A DNA stretch of 64,000 bases. Source: Streptomyces roseoviridis. GTDB taxonomy: Bacteria; Actinomycetota; Actinomycetes; Streptomycetales; Streptomycetaceae. Below, piece after piece: positions 16,170 to 24,786 of the stretch. Position numbers and translations under genes: made by a program. A model generated the notes under the pieces. The model saw only the letters and a program-made list of their open reading frames with translations. It searched no databases and had not been told where the DNA came from. Location of the stretch: positions 5,766,001 to 5,830,000 of the forward strand of contig NZ_BAAAWU010000001.1 in assembly GCF_039535235.1 (NCBI RefSeq). The letters run 5' to 3'. Position 1 is the first letter of the stretch; each line of letters opens with the position of its first letter.

Positions 16170-17498
16170 CTACGCGGGCACCCTCTCCGGCTCCGGCTTG
16201 TCCGCTCGGGCCGGCAAGGTCTCCGGCAGGAGCGCGAAGCAGCCGAGGCTCACCAGGGCCACGACCGTCAGATAGGCCGCCACGCCCCACGGCGGGCCGG
16301 AGCCGCCCTCGGAGACCGCCGTCGCCACGATGGGCGTCACGGCGCCCCCCAGCACCCCCGCGAGGTTGTAGCCGACCGCCGCGCCGGTGCAGCGCACCCG
16401 CGGCTCGTACAGCTCGGGCAGATACGCGGCGACCACCGCGAACATCGTGATGAAGGCCAGCATCGAGCCGAGGAAGCCGAGGAACATCAGCAGCGGCCGC
16501 GCGGTGTGCAGCAGCCCCACCATCGGGAACATCCACAGCGCCGAGGCCGCGCAGCCGGCCAGGCACAGCGTCCGTCGGCCGAAGCGGTCGGCGAGCATCG
16601 CGGCGAACGGCGTCAACGCCCCCTTGATCGCCACCGCGGCCATGACGCAGCTGAGCATCACCGGACTGGACACGCCGAGGCGCTCGGTTCCGTAGGCCAG
16701 CGCCCAGGTGGAGACCGTGTAGAAGACGGCGTAACCGACGGCCAGCGCTCCCGCCGTGAGCAGCACGAGCCGCCAGTGTCCGCGCACCACCTCGGCCAGC
16801 GGCGCGTTCGCCTGCCGCCCCTCGGCGGCCAGCCGCTCGAACTGCGGGGTCTCGGCGAGCGAGGAGCGCAGCGCCAGCCCGGCGGCGGCGAGCAGCCCCG
16901 CCGCCCAGAACGGCACCCGCCAGCCCCAGGAGCGGAACTCCGCGTCGCTCAGCCCCGCGGTCAGCGCCAGCATCACCCCGTTGGCCAGCAGGAAGCCGAC
17001 CGCGGGGCCGATCTGCGGGAAGCTCGCCCACAGGGCCCGCCGCCGCTCCGGCGCGTGCTCGGCGGTCAGCAGCACCGCCCCGCCCCACTCCCCGCCGAGG
17101 CCCAGCCCCTGGAGGAAGCGCAGGACGAGCAGCAGCACGGGCGCGGCGATGCCGAGCGTCTCGTACGTGGGGACGCAGCCGACCGCGACGGTGGCGCAGC
17201 CGGTGAGCAGCAGCGAGGCGAACAGGACCGGGCGCCGCCCGTACCGGTCGCCGACATGGCCGAAGACGATCGAGCCGAGCGGCCGGGACACGAAGCCGAC
17301 GGCGAAGGTGCCGAAGGCGGCGAGGGTTCCGGCGGCGGGGGAGAAGGTCGGGAAGAAGAGCGGACCGAGGACGAGCGCGGCGGCGGTCCCGTAGACGAAG
17401 AAGTCGAAGAACTCGATGGCGGTGCCGACGAGGGAGGCCGCGGCGATCCTGCCCATCGACGGAGGGTGACCGGGACGCTGGGACTGGTGCTGGTGCAT
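16170..17498 (-). CDS. MHS-family (metabolite:H+ symport) MFS transporter
   Basis: 442-aa, 12-helix symporter of the MHS group (ShiA/ProP/KgtP type). The N-terminal IAAASLVGTAIEFFDFFVYGTAAALVLGPLFFP is the MHS signature; GHVGDRYGRRPVLF is the loop 2-3 motif, and RFLQGLGLGGEWGGAVLLTAEHAP in helices 4-5 is also typical. Known substrates of the group are shikimate, alpha-ketoglutarate, dicarboxylates and proline/betaine; the exact one cannot be told. ATG at 17498. Convergent with terC, from which it is separated by a strong terminator; no operon partner. Confidence 0.9.
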   Translation of the reverse strand: MHQHQSQRPGHPPSMGRIAAASLVGTAIEFFDFFVYGTAAALVLGPLFFPTFSPAAGTLAAFGTFAVGFVSRPLGSIVFGHVGDRYGRRPVLFASLLLTGCATVAVGCVPTYETLGIAAPVLLLVLRFLQGLGLGGEWGGAVLLTAEHAPERRRALWASFPQIGPAVGFLLANGVMLALTAGLSDAEFRSWGWRVPFWAAGLLAAAGLALRSSLAETPQFERLAAEGRQANAPLAEVVRGHWRLVLLTAGALAVGYAVFYTVSTWALAYGTERLGVSSPVMLSCVMAAVAIKGALTPFAAMLADRFGRRTLCLAGCAASALWMFPMVGLLHTARPLLMFLGFLGSMLAFITMFAVVAAYLPELYEPRVRCTGAAVGYNLAGVLGGAVTPIVATAVSEGGSGPPWGVAAYLTVVALVSLGCFALLPETLPARADKPEPERVPA

Positions 17499-17557
17499 GT
17501 CGCGCCAACTACCCGGCCGCCGTCCCGGTTACGGGGGCGTGCGGGGGCGCCCGGGGA

Positions 17558-18214
17558 TCACCAGCCGCGCTCGCGCCACTCCGTCAGGTGCGGGCGCTCG
17601 TCACCGAGCGTGGTGTCCCGGCCGTGGCCCGGATAGATCCAGGTCTCGTCCGGCAGCACGTCGAAGAGCTTGGTCTGCACGTCGTGGAGCAGGCTCGCGA
17701 AGGCATCGGGGTCGTTCCGGGTGTTGCCGACGCCGCCGGGGAAGAGGCAGTCGCCGGTGAAGACGTGCGGGTGCCCGTGGGGGTCGTCGTAGACCAGCAC
17801 GATCGAGCCGGGGGTGTGTCCCACCATGTGGCGGGCGGTGAGTTCCACCCGGCCGACCCGGATGACGTCGCCGTCCTCCACCAGCTCGTCGGTCCCGACC
17901 GGGATGCCCTCGGCGTCGTACGCCCCCGCGTACGTGCGCGCGCCGGTGGCGGCGACCACCTCGGCCAGGGCCTGCCAGTGGTCGCCGTGCCGGTGGGTGG
18001 TGACGACGGACGCGATGCCGTCGTCACCGATCAGCGTGAGCAGCGTGTGGGGCTCGGCGGCCGCGTCGATCAGCAGCTGCTCGCCGGTCGCCCGGCAGCG
18101 CAGCAGATACGCGTTGTTGTCCATCGGGCCGACGGCGACCTTGGAGATCATCAGGTCGCTCAGCTCGTGCACGTCGGCGGGCCCGCCGACCTTCACCGCT
18201 CCGCTGTACGTCAT
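17558..18214 (-). CDS. MBL-fold metallo-hydrolase (glyoxalase II-like)
   Basis: 218-aa metallo-beta-lactamase-fold hydrolase. The metal site is THRHGDHW (H74, H76, D78, H79), followed by H about 132 in GHTPGSIVL, D in VFTGDCLFPGG, and the last His in YPGHGRDT. GHTPGS and FTGDCLF are characteristic of the hydroxyacylglutathione hydrolase-like / mycothiol-linked group, so a thioester or lactone substrate is likely. ATG at 18214 lacks a Shine-Dalgarno; TAGTCT lies 6 bases upstream and belongs to a near-match of the DNA-damage promoter. The DinB-like gene upstream on the same strand, from a mycothiol-associated superfamily, ends 47 bases before this start. Confidence 0.9.
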   Translation of the reverse strand: MTYSGAVKVGGPADVHELSDLMISKVAVGPMDNNAYLLRCRATGEQLLIDAAAEPHTLLTLIGDDGIASVVTTHRHGDHWQALAEVVAATGARTYAGAYDAEGIPVGTDELVEDGDVIRVGRVELTARHMVGHTPGSIVLVYDDPHGHPHVFTGDCLFPGGVGNTRNDPDAFASLLHDVQTKLFDVLPDETWIYPGHGRDTTLGDERPHLTEWRERGW

Positions 18215-18220
18215 GGCCTC

Positions 18221-18243
18221 AGACTAGCGTCGGGCACCGACGA
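18221..18243 (-). promoter_or_regulatory. Probable DNA-damage-type promoter (one mismatch)
   Basis: Minus strand TCGTCGGTG-N8-TAGTCT: one difference (C for the second T) from TTGTCRGTG-N8-TAnnnT, spacing exact, -10 six bases before the hydrolase ATG. Weaker evidence than the four full matches in the window. Confidence 0.5.
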
Positions 18244-18261
18244 CGGGGCGGCCGGGCGCGG

Positions 18262-18963
18262 TCACAGCGGCGGGAGTTCGGGGAGTCCGCCACCGGAGAC
18301 CACGGTGAGGCGGGCGCCCTTGTCGCCGCGGCCGGCCAGCCAGCCGAGCAGCTCGGCCGCGGTGCCCTCCAGGACGACCGGCTCGCCCTCGGTGCCGCCG
18401 GTGCGCCAGCCGGGGTGGTCACCGCCGTGCCCGAGGCGCAGGGTCACCGGCGGCACCTCCGGGCGGCCGGACCAGCGGTCGGCGAGGAACTCGATCTCCC
18501 GGGCGGTGAACTCCTCGGGAAGGTCCTCGAGCTCGTACCCGGCGTCCAGGTCGACGTGGTGCAGGGCCACCTCGACCCAGCGGCGGAAGGGCACCCGGGC
18601 GGCCCGGTCGGTGACGCCGTTGCGCAGCTCCACGGTCCGGTCCCAGTCGGCGGGCTCGCGGCACACCTCCTCGAAGCGGTCGGCGGTGACCCGCAGGTCG
18701 GCCAGCTGCTCCGCGATCGGGCGGCCGGCGTCCCGCTCGATGTCGGCGTCGCGGCTCTCGGCGTCCTTGTACATCGGCACGCCCCGGAGCACGTTCACGA
18801 GGGCGTCGGCGTTGCGGGAGAGGTGGGCCAGCACATGGCCGCGGGTCCAGCCCGGGAGCCGTGACGGCTCGGCCAGTGCCGCGTTGTCCCAGGAGGAGAC
18901 GGTTTCGATGAGCCGGTCGGTCGCCTCGCGCACGGAGGCGATGTCACGCACATGGTCGATCAT
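18262..18963 (-). CDS. Maleylpyruvate isomerase-like (DinB superfamily) mycothiol enzyme
   Basis: 233 aa. The N-terminal half is the mycothiol maleylpyruvate isomerase / DinB-like four-helix bundle: RLIETVSSWDNAALAEPSRLPGWTRGHVLAHLSRNADALVNVLRG, with His of GHVLAHL and the later VEVALHHVDLDAGY (HHxD) as the metal ligands. The C-terminal part (about 170-233) is the small MDMPI_C-type domain with VVLEGTAAELLGWLAGR. Family members act on electrophilic metabolites with mycothiol; substrate unknown. ATG at 18963 is 7 bases after a TAGGGT -10, so the transcript is probably leaderless; the upstream sequence does not match the damage motif. Confidence 0.88.
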   Translation of the reverse strand: MIDHVRDIASVREATDRLIETVSSWDNAALAEPSRLPGWTRGHVLAHLSRNADALVNVLRGVPMYKDAESRDADIERDAGRPIAEQLADLRVTADRFEEVCREPADWDRTVELRNGVTDRAARVPFRRWVEVALHHVDLDAGYELEDLPEEFTAREIEFLADRWSGRPEVPPVTLRLGHGGDHPGWRTGGTEGEPVVLEGTAAELLGWLAGRGDKGARLTVVSGGGLPELPPL

Positions 18964-19177
18964 GGCGCCGACCCTAGGGGGTGCGGGGCCGGTCCGGCCA
19001 GGCCGGAGGGGCCTCCGACCTGCGCGGGAGTCCCGAGGAGGCCACTCGTTCGGGTGAAGCGGGCGGCGGGCGTCCGGAAATCGAATGTGCGTGCTATACG
19101 CTCGGAGGAAGCATCCGGCATCCTTGGTTGTTGGATGTTCAGGCACATCCGCTCTCTCAAGAAAGGTGCGGACCGGC

Positions 19178-22100
19178 GTGGCCGACCGTCTCATCGTCCG
19201 TGGCGCTCGCGAGCACAACCTCAAGAACGTCTCGCTCGATCTCCCCCGTGACTCCCTCATCGTCTTCACCGGGCTCTCCGGGTCGGGCAAGTCCTCCCTC
19301 GCGTTCGACACGATCTTCGCCGAGGGGCAGCGCCGGTACGTCGAGTCGCTCTCCTCCTACGCCCGTCAGTTCCTCGGCCAGATGGACAAGCCGGACGTCG
19401 ACTTCATCGAAGGTCTGTCGCCCGCCGTCTCCATCGACCAGAAGTCGACCTCGCGCAACCCGCGCTCCACGGTCGGCACGATCACCGAGGTCTACGACTA
19501 CCTCCGGCTGCTCTTCGCCCGCATCGGCAAGCCGCACTGTCCCGAGTGCCGCCGACCGATCTCCCGCCAGTCGCCGCAGGCCATCGTCGACAAGGTCCTG
19601 GAGCTGCCCGAGGGCAGCCGCTTCCAGGTCCTCTCGCCGCTGGTGCGCGAGCGCAAGGGCGAGTTCGTCGACCTGTTCGCCGACCTCCAGACCAAGGGCT
19701 ACAGCCGCGCCCGGGTCGACGGGAAGACGATCCAGCTCAGCGAGCCGCCGACCCTGAAGAAGCAGGAGAAGCACACCATCGAGGTGGTCATCGACCGCCT
19801 CACGGTCAAGGACAGCGCCAAGCGACGGCTCACCGACTCCGTCGAGACCGCCCTCGGACTCTCCGGCGGCATGGTCGTCCTCGACTTCGTCGACCTCGCC
19901 GAGGACGACCCCGAGCGCGAGCGGATGTACTCGGAGCACCTCTACTGCCCGTACGACGACCTGTCCTTCGAGGAGCTGGAGCCGCGCTCCTTCTCCTTCA
20001 ACTCGCCCTTCGGCGCCTGCCCCGACTGCACCGGCATCGGCACGCGCATGGAGGTCGACCCGGAGCTCGTCGTCCCCGACGAGGAGAAGTCCCTCGACGA
20101 GGGCGCCATCCACCCGTGGTCGCACGGCCACACCAAGGAGTACTTCGGCCGGCTGATCGGCGGCCTCGCCCAGGCCCTGGGCTTCCGCACCGACATCCCG
20201 TACGCCGGGCTGCCGCAGCGCGCCAAGAAGGCCCTGATGTACGGGCACAGGACCCAGGTCGAGGTGCGCTACCGCAACCGCTACGGACGCGAGCGCGCCT
20301 ACACCACCCCGGCCTTCGAGGGTGCCGTGTCCTTCGTGAAGCGGCGGCACAGCGAGGCCGAGAGCGACTCCAGCCGTGAGCGCTTCGAGGGCTACATGCG
20401 CGAGGTGCCCTGCCCGACCTGCGAGGGCACGCGTCTGAAGCCGATCGTGCTCGCGGTCACGGTGATGGACAAGTCCATCGCCGAGGTGTCCGCCATGTCG
20501 ATCAGCGACTGCGCCGAGTTCCTGGGCCGGCTCACCCTCTCCGCCCGCGACAAGAAGATCGCCGAGCGGGTCCTCAAGGAGGTCAACGAGCGGCTGCGCT
20601 TCCTCGTCGACGTCGGCCTCGACTACCTCTCCCTGAACCGGGCCGCCGGCACCCTGTCCGGCGGCGAGGCCCAGCGCATCCGGCTGGCCACGCAGATCGG
20701 CTCCGGCCTGGTCGGCGTGCTCTACGTGCTCGACGAGCCGTCCATCGGCCTCCACCAGCGCGACAACCACCGGCTCATCGAGACCCTGGTGCGCCTGCGT
20801 GACATGGGCAACACGCTCATCGTCGTCGAGCACGACGAGGACACCATCAAGGTCGCCGACTGGGTCGTCGACATCGGCCCCGGCGCCGGCGAGCACGGCG
20901 GCAAGGTCGTCCACTCCGGGCCGCTGAAGGAGCTCCTCGCCAACACGGAGTCGATGACCGGGCAGTACCTGTCCGGCCGCAAGGCCATCCCCACCCCGGA
21001 GATCCGGCGCCCCGTGGACCCGTCGCGCCGCCTCACCGTGCACGGTGCCCGGGAGAACAACCTGCGGGACATCGACGTCTCCTTCCCGCTGGGCGTCCTC
21101 ACCGCCGTCACCGGCGTCTCCGGCTCGGGGAAGTCGACCCTGGTCAACGACATCCTCTACACCCACCTGGCGCGCGAGCTGAACGGCGCCAAGTCGGTGC
21201 CCGGACGCCACACCCGGGTGGACGGCGACGACCTCGTCGACAAGGTCGTGCACGTCGACCAGTCGCCCATCGGCCGCACCCCGCGGTCCAACCCGGCGAC
21301 CTACACCGGCGTCTTCGACCACGTCCGCAAGCTGTTCGCCGAGACGATGGAGGCGAAGGTCCGGGGCTACCTGCCCGGCCGCTTCTCCTTCAACGTCAAG
21401 GGCGGCCGCTGCGAGAACTGCTCCGGCGACGGCACCATCAAGATCGAGATGAACTTCCTCCCGGACGTCTACGTCCCGTGCGAGGTCTGCCACGGCGCCC
21501 GGTACAACCGGGAGACCCTGGAGGTCCACTACAAGGGCAAGTCCATCGCCGAGGTCCTCGACATGCCGATCGAGGAGGCCCTGGACTTCTTCGAGGCCGT
21601 CCCGACCATCTCCCGCCACCTGCGCACCCTCACCGAGGTCGGTCTGGGCTACGTCCGCCTCGGCCAGTCCGCGCCGACCCTCTCCGGCGGCGAGGCCCAG
21701 CGCGTCAAGCTCGCCTCCGAGCTCCAGAAGCGTTCCACGGGCCGCACGGTCTACGTCCTGGACGAGCCGACCACGGGTCTCCACTTCGAGGACATCTCGA
21801 AGCTGATCAAGGTCCTGTCCGGCCTGGTCGACAAGGGCAACTCGGTGATCGTCATCGAGCACAACCTGGACGTCATCAAGACCGCGGACTGGATCATCGA
21901 CATGGGGCCCGAGGGCGGCAGCGGCGGCGGCGTGGTCGTCGCCGAGGGCACGCCCGAGGAGGTGGCCTCGGTCCCGGCCAGCCACACCGGCAAGTTCCTC
22001 CGCGAGATCCTGGGCGACCGCGTCAGCGACGCCCCGGCGACCGTCCCGGCCGCGCGGAGCGCCAAGAAGGCACCCGCCAAGAAGGCACCCGCCAAGAAGG

Positions 22101-22198
22101 CGACCGCCGGCACGACGGCCGGCAAGGCCGTCGCCAAGAAGGCCGCGCCCGCCAAGAAGACCGCCGCCAAGACGACCGCCCGGGCCCGAAAGGCCTGA
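19178..22198 (+). CDS. uvrA: Excinuclease ABC subunit A
   Basis: Damage-recognition ATPase of nucleotide excision repair, 1006 aa. Two ABC ATPase modules are present: Walker A GLSGSGKSS (about 29-37) and GVSGSGKST (about 645), signatures LSGGEAQRI and LSGGEAQRV. Zinc modules show CPEC…, CPDC/CPTC and CENCSGDG…CEVCHG. GTG 19178 is taken because translation from there begins ADRLIVRGAREHNLKN, the family N-terminus; AAAGG lies 13 bases upstream. After the core (…REILGDRVSDA) comes a basic tail of about 55 residues, mostly A, K, P and T, like histone H1, encoded by a 15-base tandem repeat. Promoter upstream lacks the damage motif seen before uvrB and uvrC. Confidence 0.97.
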   Translation: MADRLIVRGAREHNLKNVSLDLPRDSLIVFTGLSGSGKSSLAFDTIFAEGQRRYVESLSSYARQFLGQMDKPDVDFIEGLSPAVSIDQKSTSRNPRSTVGTITEVYDYLRLLFARIGKPHCPECRRPISRQSPQAIVDKVLELPEGSRFQVLSPLVRERKGEFVDLFADLQTKGYSRARVDGKTIQLSEPPTLKKQEKHTIEVVIDRLTVKDSAKRRLTDSVETALGLSGGMVVLDFVDLAEDDPERERMYSEHLYCPYDDLSFEELEPRSFSFNSPFGACPDCTGIGTRMEVDPELVVPDEEKSLDEGAIHPWSHGHTKEYFGRLIGGLAQALGFRTDIPYAGLPQRAKKALMYGHRTQVEVRYRNRYGRERAYTTPAFEGAVSFVKRRHSEAESDSSRERFEGYMREVPCPTCEGTRLKPIVLAVTVMDKSIAEVSAMSISDCAEFLGRLTLSARDKKIAERVLKEVNERLRFLVDVGLDYLSLNRAAGTLSGGEAQRIRLATQIGSGLVGVLYVLDEPSIGLHQRDNHRLIETLVRLRDMGNTLIVVEHDEDTIKVADWVVDIGPGAGEHGGKVVHSGPLKELLANTESMTGQYLSGRKAIPTPEIRRPVDPSRRLTVHGARENNLRDIDVSFPLGVLTAVTGVSGSGKSTLVNDILYTHLARELNGAKSVPGRHTRVDGDDLVDKVVHVDQSPIGRTPRSNPATYTGVFDHVRKLFAETMEAKVRGYLPGRFSFNVKGGRCENCSGDGTIKIEMNFLPDVYVPCEVCHGARYNRETLEVHYKGKSIAEVLDMPIEEALDFFEAVPTISRHLRTLTEVGLGYVRLGQSAPTLSGGEAQRVKLASELQKRSTGRTVYVLDEPTTGLHFEDISKLIKVLSGLVDKGNSVIVIEHNLDVIKTADWIIDMGPEGGSGGGVVVAEGTPEEVASVPASHTGKFLREILGDRVSDAPATVPAARSAKKAPAKKAPAKKATAGTTAGKAVAKKAAPAKKTAAKTTARARKA
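22061..22105 (+). repeat. 15-base tandem repeat encoding AKKAP units in uvrA
   Basis: GCCAAGAAGGCACCC occurs at 22061 and 22076, with a third copy (two changes) at 22091. It encodes AKKAP/AKKAT in the histone-like UvrA tail. Confidence 0.9.
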
Positions 22199-22222
22199 CG
22201 GTCACCGACCGACCGGCGCATC

Positions 22223-22252
22223 GAGGGGCGCCCCCGCACGGGGGCGCCCCTC
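22223..22252. terminator. Terminator between convergent uvrA and sugar kinase genes
   Basis: GAGGGGCGCCCCC, 4-base loop, GGGGGCGCCCCTC: a perfect 13-bp stem. It overlaps the last bases of the minus-strand kinase stop codon and works in both directions. Confidence 0.9.
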
Positions 22253-23144
22253 ACGCGTCGCCCAGCTCGTGCGCGTACGGAGGTTCCGCACCCGCCCGCG
22301 TACAGGTCACCGCCGCCGCCCGCGCCGCGAAGGACAGCAGCTCCCGCCAGTCCGCCGGGCCGAGGGAGGCGGGCGGACGCCCCGCGAGCCCGTGCAGCAG
22401 CGCCGCGTTCACGGTGTCGCCCGCGCCGATCGTGTCGACCACCCGCACCGGCAGCCCCGGGACGGACACCTCGTGTCCGGGTGTGAAGACGGTCAGCCCC
22501 CCGGCGCCCCGGGTGAGGACCACCGCCGCCGGACCCCGCTCCAGCCACGCGGCCGGGGAGCCGCCGAGCCAGGCCGCGTCCTCCTCCGACAGCTTCAGCA
22601 GCGAGACGTACGGCAGCCAGCCCGCGAACCGCTCGCGGTACGCCACCGGGTCCGGGAGCAGGCCGGGCCGGACGTTCGGGTCGAGCAGCGTCAGGGCCCC
22701 CTCCCCGGCGGAACGCCGCAACAGCGCCTCGTACGCGCTCGCCCCGGGCTCGAGCGCGAGCGAACAGGTCCCGAAGGCCACCGCCCGCACCCCCTCGGGC
22801 AGCCGCTCCGGCAGCGCGAACAGCCGGTCCGCCGTGCCCTCCACGTAGAAGCCGTAGCGCGCGGAACCGTCCGGACCCACCGACGCCACCGCCAGGGTCG
22901 TCGGCTCGGGCCCGCGCTGGACCAGGTCCGTCGCCACCCCCGCCGCCCGCAGCCCCCCGACCAGCGCCTCCCCGAAGGCGTCCGTCGAGATCCGCGAGCA
23001 GAAGGCGACGTCCGCGCCCATCCGCCCCAGGGCCACCGCCGTGTTGTACGGGCCGCCGCCGGGCCGGGGCAGCAGCGGGGCCAGGGGACCCGGCGCCCCT
23101 TCGGGGACCAGGTCGATCAGGGACTCACCGGCGACGACGATCAC
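22251..23144 (-). CDS. PfkB-family carbohydrate kinase
   Basis: 297-aa ribokinase/fructokinase-family sugar kinase. N-terminal VAGESLIDLVPEG and RPGGGPYNTAVALGRMG form the sugar-binding part; the C-terminal PfkB signature is VDTIGAGDTVNAALLHGL with the catalytic Asp of GAGD. LDPNVRPGLL is typical of fructokinases, so fructose or a related hexose is the best guess. Start GTG 23144 is chosen over an ATG at 23177 because TACGTT lies exactly 7 bases before it, giving a leaderless mRNA. Convergent with uvrA. No regulator or transporter is adjacent. Confidence 0.9.
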   Translation of the reverse strand: MIVVAGESLIDLVPEGAPGPLAPLLPRPGGGPYNTAVALGRMGADVAFCSRISTDAFGEALVGGLRAAGVATDLVQRGPEPTTLAVASVGPDGSARYGFYVEGTADRLFALPERLPEGVRAVAFGTCSLALEPGASAYEALLRRSAGEGALTLLDPNVRPGLLPDPVAYRERFAGWLPYVSLLKLSEEDAAWLGGSPAAWLERGPAAVVLTRGAGGLTVFTPGHEVSVPGLPVRVVDTIGAGDTVNAALLHGLAGRPPASLGPADWRELLSFAARAAAVTCTRAGAEPPYAHELGDA

Positions 23145-23239
23145 GCACCGGAACGTAACCCATGGGCCCTCGGTCACGACAGCGCGGTCACGACACGTCG
23201 TTCACGAGAGCGGTCGCGCCGGCTCCGTCACACCCGTCC

Positions 23240-23269
23240 GAAGGAGGTCGAAGGAGGTCGAAGGAGGCC
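23240..23269 (+). repeat. Three tandem GAAGGAGGTC decamers
   Basis: GAAGGAGGTC, GAAGGAGGTC, GAAGGAGGCC, head to tail. Each copy has a near-ideal Shine-Dalgarno core but no start codon follows at a usable distance. It lies in the leader or promoter region of the Rieske lipoprotein gene, about 75 bases from its ATG. Confidence 0.85.
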
Positions 23270-23343
23270 CCCGCGCGGCCGGGCCGGAGCCCGCCGGTAT
23301 CGTCGAATCGTTCCCCTCGTCCCGATCCTTCCGTGGAGCGCTC

Positions 23344-23769
23344 ATGTCCGGCCAGTCCACCCGCCGCACCGTGCTGAAAGGCGCCGCCCTCGCCGGGGCC
23401 GCCGGGCTGGGCGTCGCCGCCTGCTCCACCGAGTCCAAGCTGGGCCACGCGGAGAACCCCACCCCCACCGCACCGGTCGCCCTCGGCGCGCCCGACGAGA
23501 TCCCCGTCGGCGGCGCCAAGCTCTACCGCGAGCAGCGGCTCCTGGTGCACTGCCCGGCCCAGGGCCAGTACAAGGCGTTCAGCGCCCAGTGCACCCACGC
23601 CGGCTGCGTCCTCGACAAGATCGAGGACAACGAGGGCAACTGCCCCTGTCACGGCAGCCGCTTCGACGTGACCACCGGCAAGGCCCTCCAGGGCCCGGCC
23701 ACCGTCCCGCTCCCCGAGGTCCCCGTCCGTGTCGAGAACGGCAGGCTGATCGCCGGCCCCACCGCCTGA
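23344..23769 (+). CDS. Tat-exported Rieske [2Fe-2S] lipoprotein
   Basis: 141-aa extracytoplasmic Rieske protein. The N-terminus STRRTVLKGAALAGAAGLGVAAC joins a twin-arginine signal (RR at 7-8) to a lipobox, so the folded iron-sulfur protein would be exported by Tat and lipid-anchored at about Cys27. The cluster motif is CTHAGC (C83, H85, C88) and CPCHGS (C100, C102, H103); C88/C102 form the usual disulfide. This is the form of soluble arsenite-oxidase-type or nitrite-reductase-type small Rieske proteins found in streptomycetes; the electron partner is not encoded nearby. ATG 23344. Confidence 0.93.
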   Translation: MSGQSTRRTVLKGAALAGAAGLGVAACSTESKLGHAENPTPTAPVALGAPDEIPVGGAKLYREQRLLVHCPAQGQYKAFSAQCTHAGCVLDKIEDNEGNCPCHGSRFDVTTGKALQGPATVPLPEVPVRVENGRLIAGPTA

Positions 23770-23843
23770 GCGACCGGCCCCGCCGCGGGGGAGGCGGGCC
23801 CCACCGCCGGAATCACGGCTCCCCCCCGCCGGGGAGACGGGCC

Positions 23844-24773
23844 CTACGCCCAGTCCCACTCGATCCCGAGGATCCCCGGGCGCACCCCCTGCTCCACCAT
23901 GTGCACCGCGCGGTGCCGGCCGGAGAGCGTCAGCTCGGCCCGCCCGCCGCGCGGCGCCCCCGTCGACGCCTGCGCGAAGCGCCGGCAGCGCACCGGCAGC
24001 GCCGCCTCGTCGAAGCGGACCTGGAGCACGTACTGCCCGCCCGCGAAGCTGAACCCGCGCACGTACTCCCGGCCCGGGCCGCCCGTACCGTCCTCGAAGC
24101 CGTACGAGAAGACGTAGGTGTCCCCGGCCCGCAGCCGGGTGTCGAAGAGCAGCTCGGCGACCAGCACCCCCGTCCCGGCGTGCCGCCGCACCCGTCCCGT
24201 GCGGCAGTTCTCCGTCGCCCGCACCTCCACCCGGTCCGGATCGCAGCCCGGATCGCCCCGGTGGATCGCCAGATAGCGGTCCACCCCGTCCCGGTGCGCC
24301 CGTACCACCTGCTGGGAGTCCCGCCCGAGCAGCTCGCGCCCCGCCCCGATCCGCACCCGCTCGTGGTGGCCGACCGTGTGCAGCCCGCCGTCCGTCGGAC
24401 ACTCCAGCTCGGCGAGCAGCCGCTCCACGACCCCCGATGCCTCGATGAGCGAGCGGTAGGAGCGGGTCGCCGGGCGGTCGGCGTCGGCGCGGCCGGCGGA
24501 GTCCTCGGCCAGCAGCCGGATCAGCGAGTTCCCCGGCAGCTGGAGCACCTCCTCGAGGGCCCGCACCGCCTTCATCGACTCGGGCCGCTGCGGCCGGCGG
24601 GCGCCCTGCTGCCAGTAGCTCAGGGACGTCACACCGACCTTCACGCCCCGGTGCGCCAGGTGGTGCTGGACCCGCTGGAGCGGCAGGCCGCGCACCGCGA
24701 GCGCCGTGCGCAGCGCGAGGTGGAACGGGCCCGTGTGCAGCAGTTGCGCCAGATCGGCCTCGGTGTGGCCCAC
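23844..24773 (-). CDS. XRE-type HTH protein with large unknown C-terminal domain
   Basis: 309 aa. Residues about 15-85 fit an XRE/lambda-type helix-turn-helix (LALRTALAVRGLPLQRVQHHLAHRGVKVGVTSLSYWQQGARRPQRPESMKAVRALEEVL), where the SYWQQGARRP turn is the recognition part. The remaining 220 residues are beta-rich and not recognised. Conserved-looking segments include GRDSQQVVRAHRDGVDRYLAIHRGD and TYVFSYGFEDGTGGPGREYVRGFSF; this architecture is common and unnamed in streptomycetes. GTG start 24773 with GAGGAG 6 bases upstream. It diverges from a secreted cysteine peptidase across a region with repeated CGTTCAC elements and may control it. Confidence 0.8.
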   Translation of the reverse strand: MGHTEADLAQLLHTGPFHLALRTALAVRGLPLQRVQHHLAHRGVKVGVTSLSYWQQGARRPQRPESMKAVRALEEVLQLPGNSLIRLLAEDSAGRADADRPATRSYRSLIEASGVVERLLAELECPTDGGLHTVGHHERVRIGAGRELLGRDSQQVVRAHRDGVDRYLAIHRGDPGCDPDRVEVRATENCRTGRVRRHAGTGVLVAELLFDTRLRAGDTYVFSYGFEDGTGGPGREYVRGFSFAGGQYVLQVRFDEAALPVRCRRFAQASTGAPRGGRAELTLSGRHRAVHMVEQGVRPGILGIEWDWA

Positions 24774-24786
24774 GAGGACTCCTCAG

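Noticed and set aside
19078..19102. LexA (SOS) box before uvrA
   Set aside because: TCGAAT-N4-GTGCTA differs from TCGAAC-N4-GTTCGA at three positions; too weak to list. No PafBC motif is seen there either.
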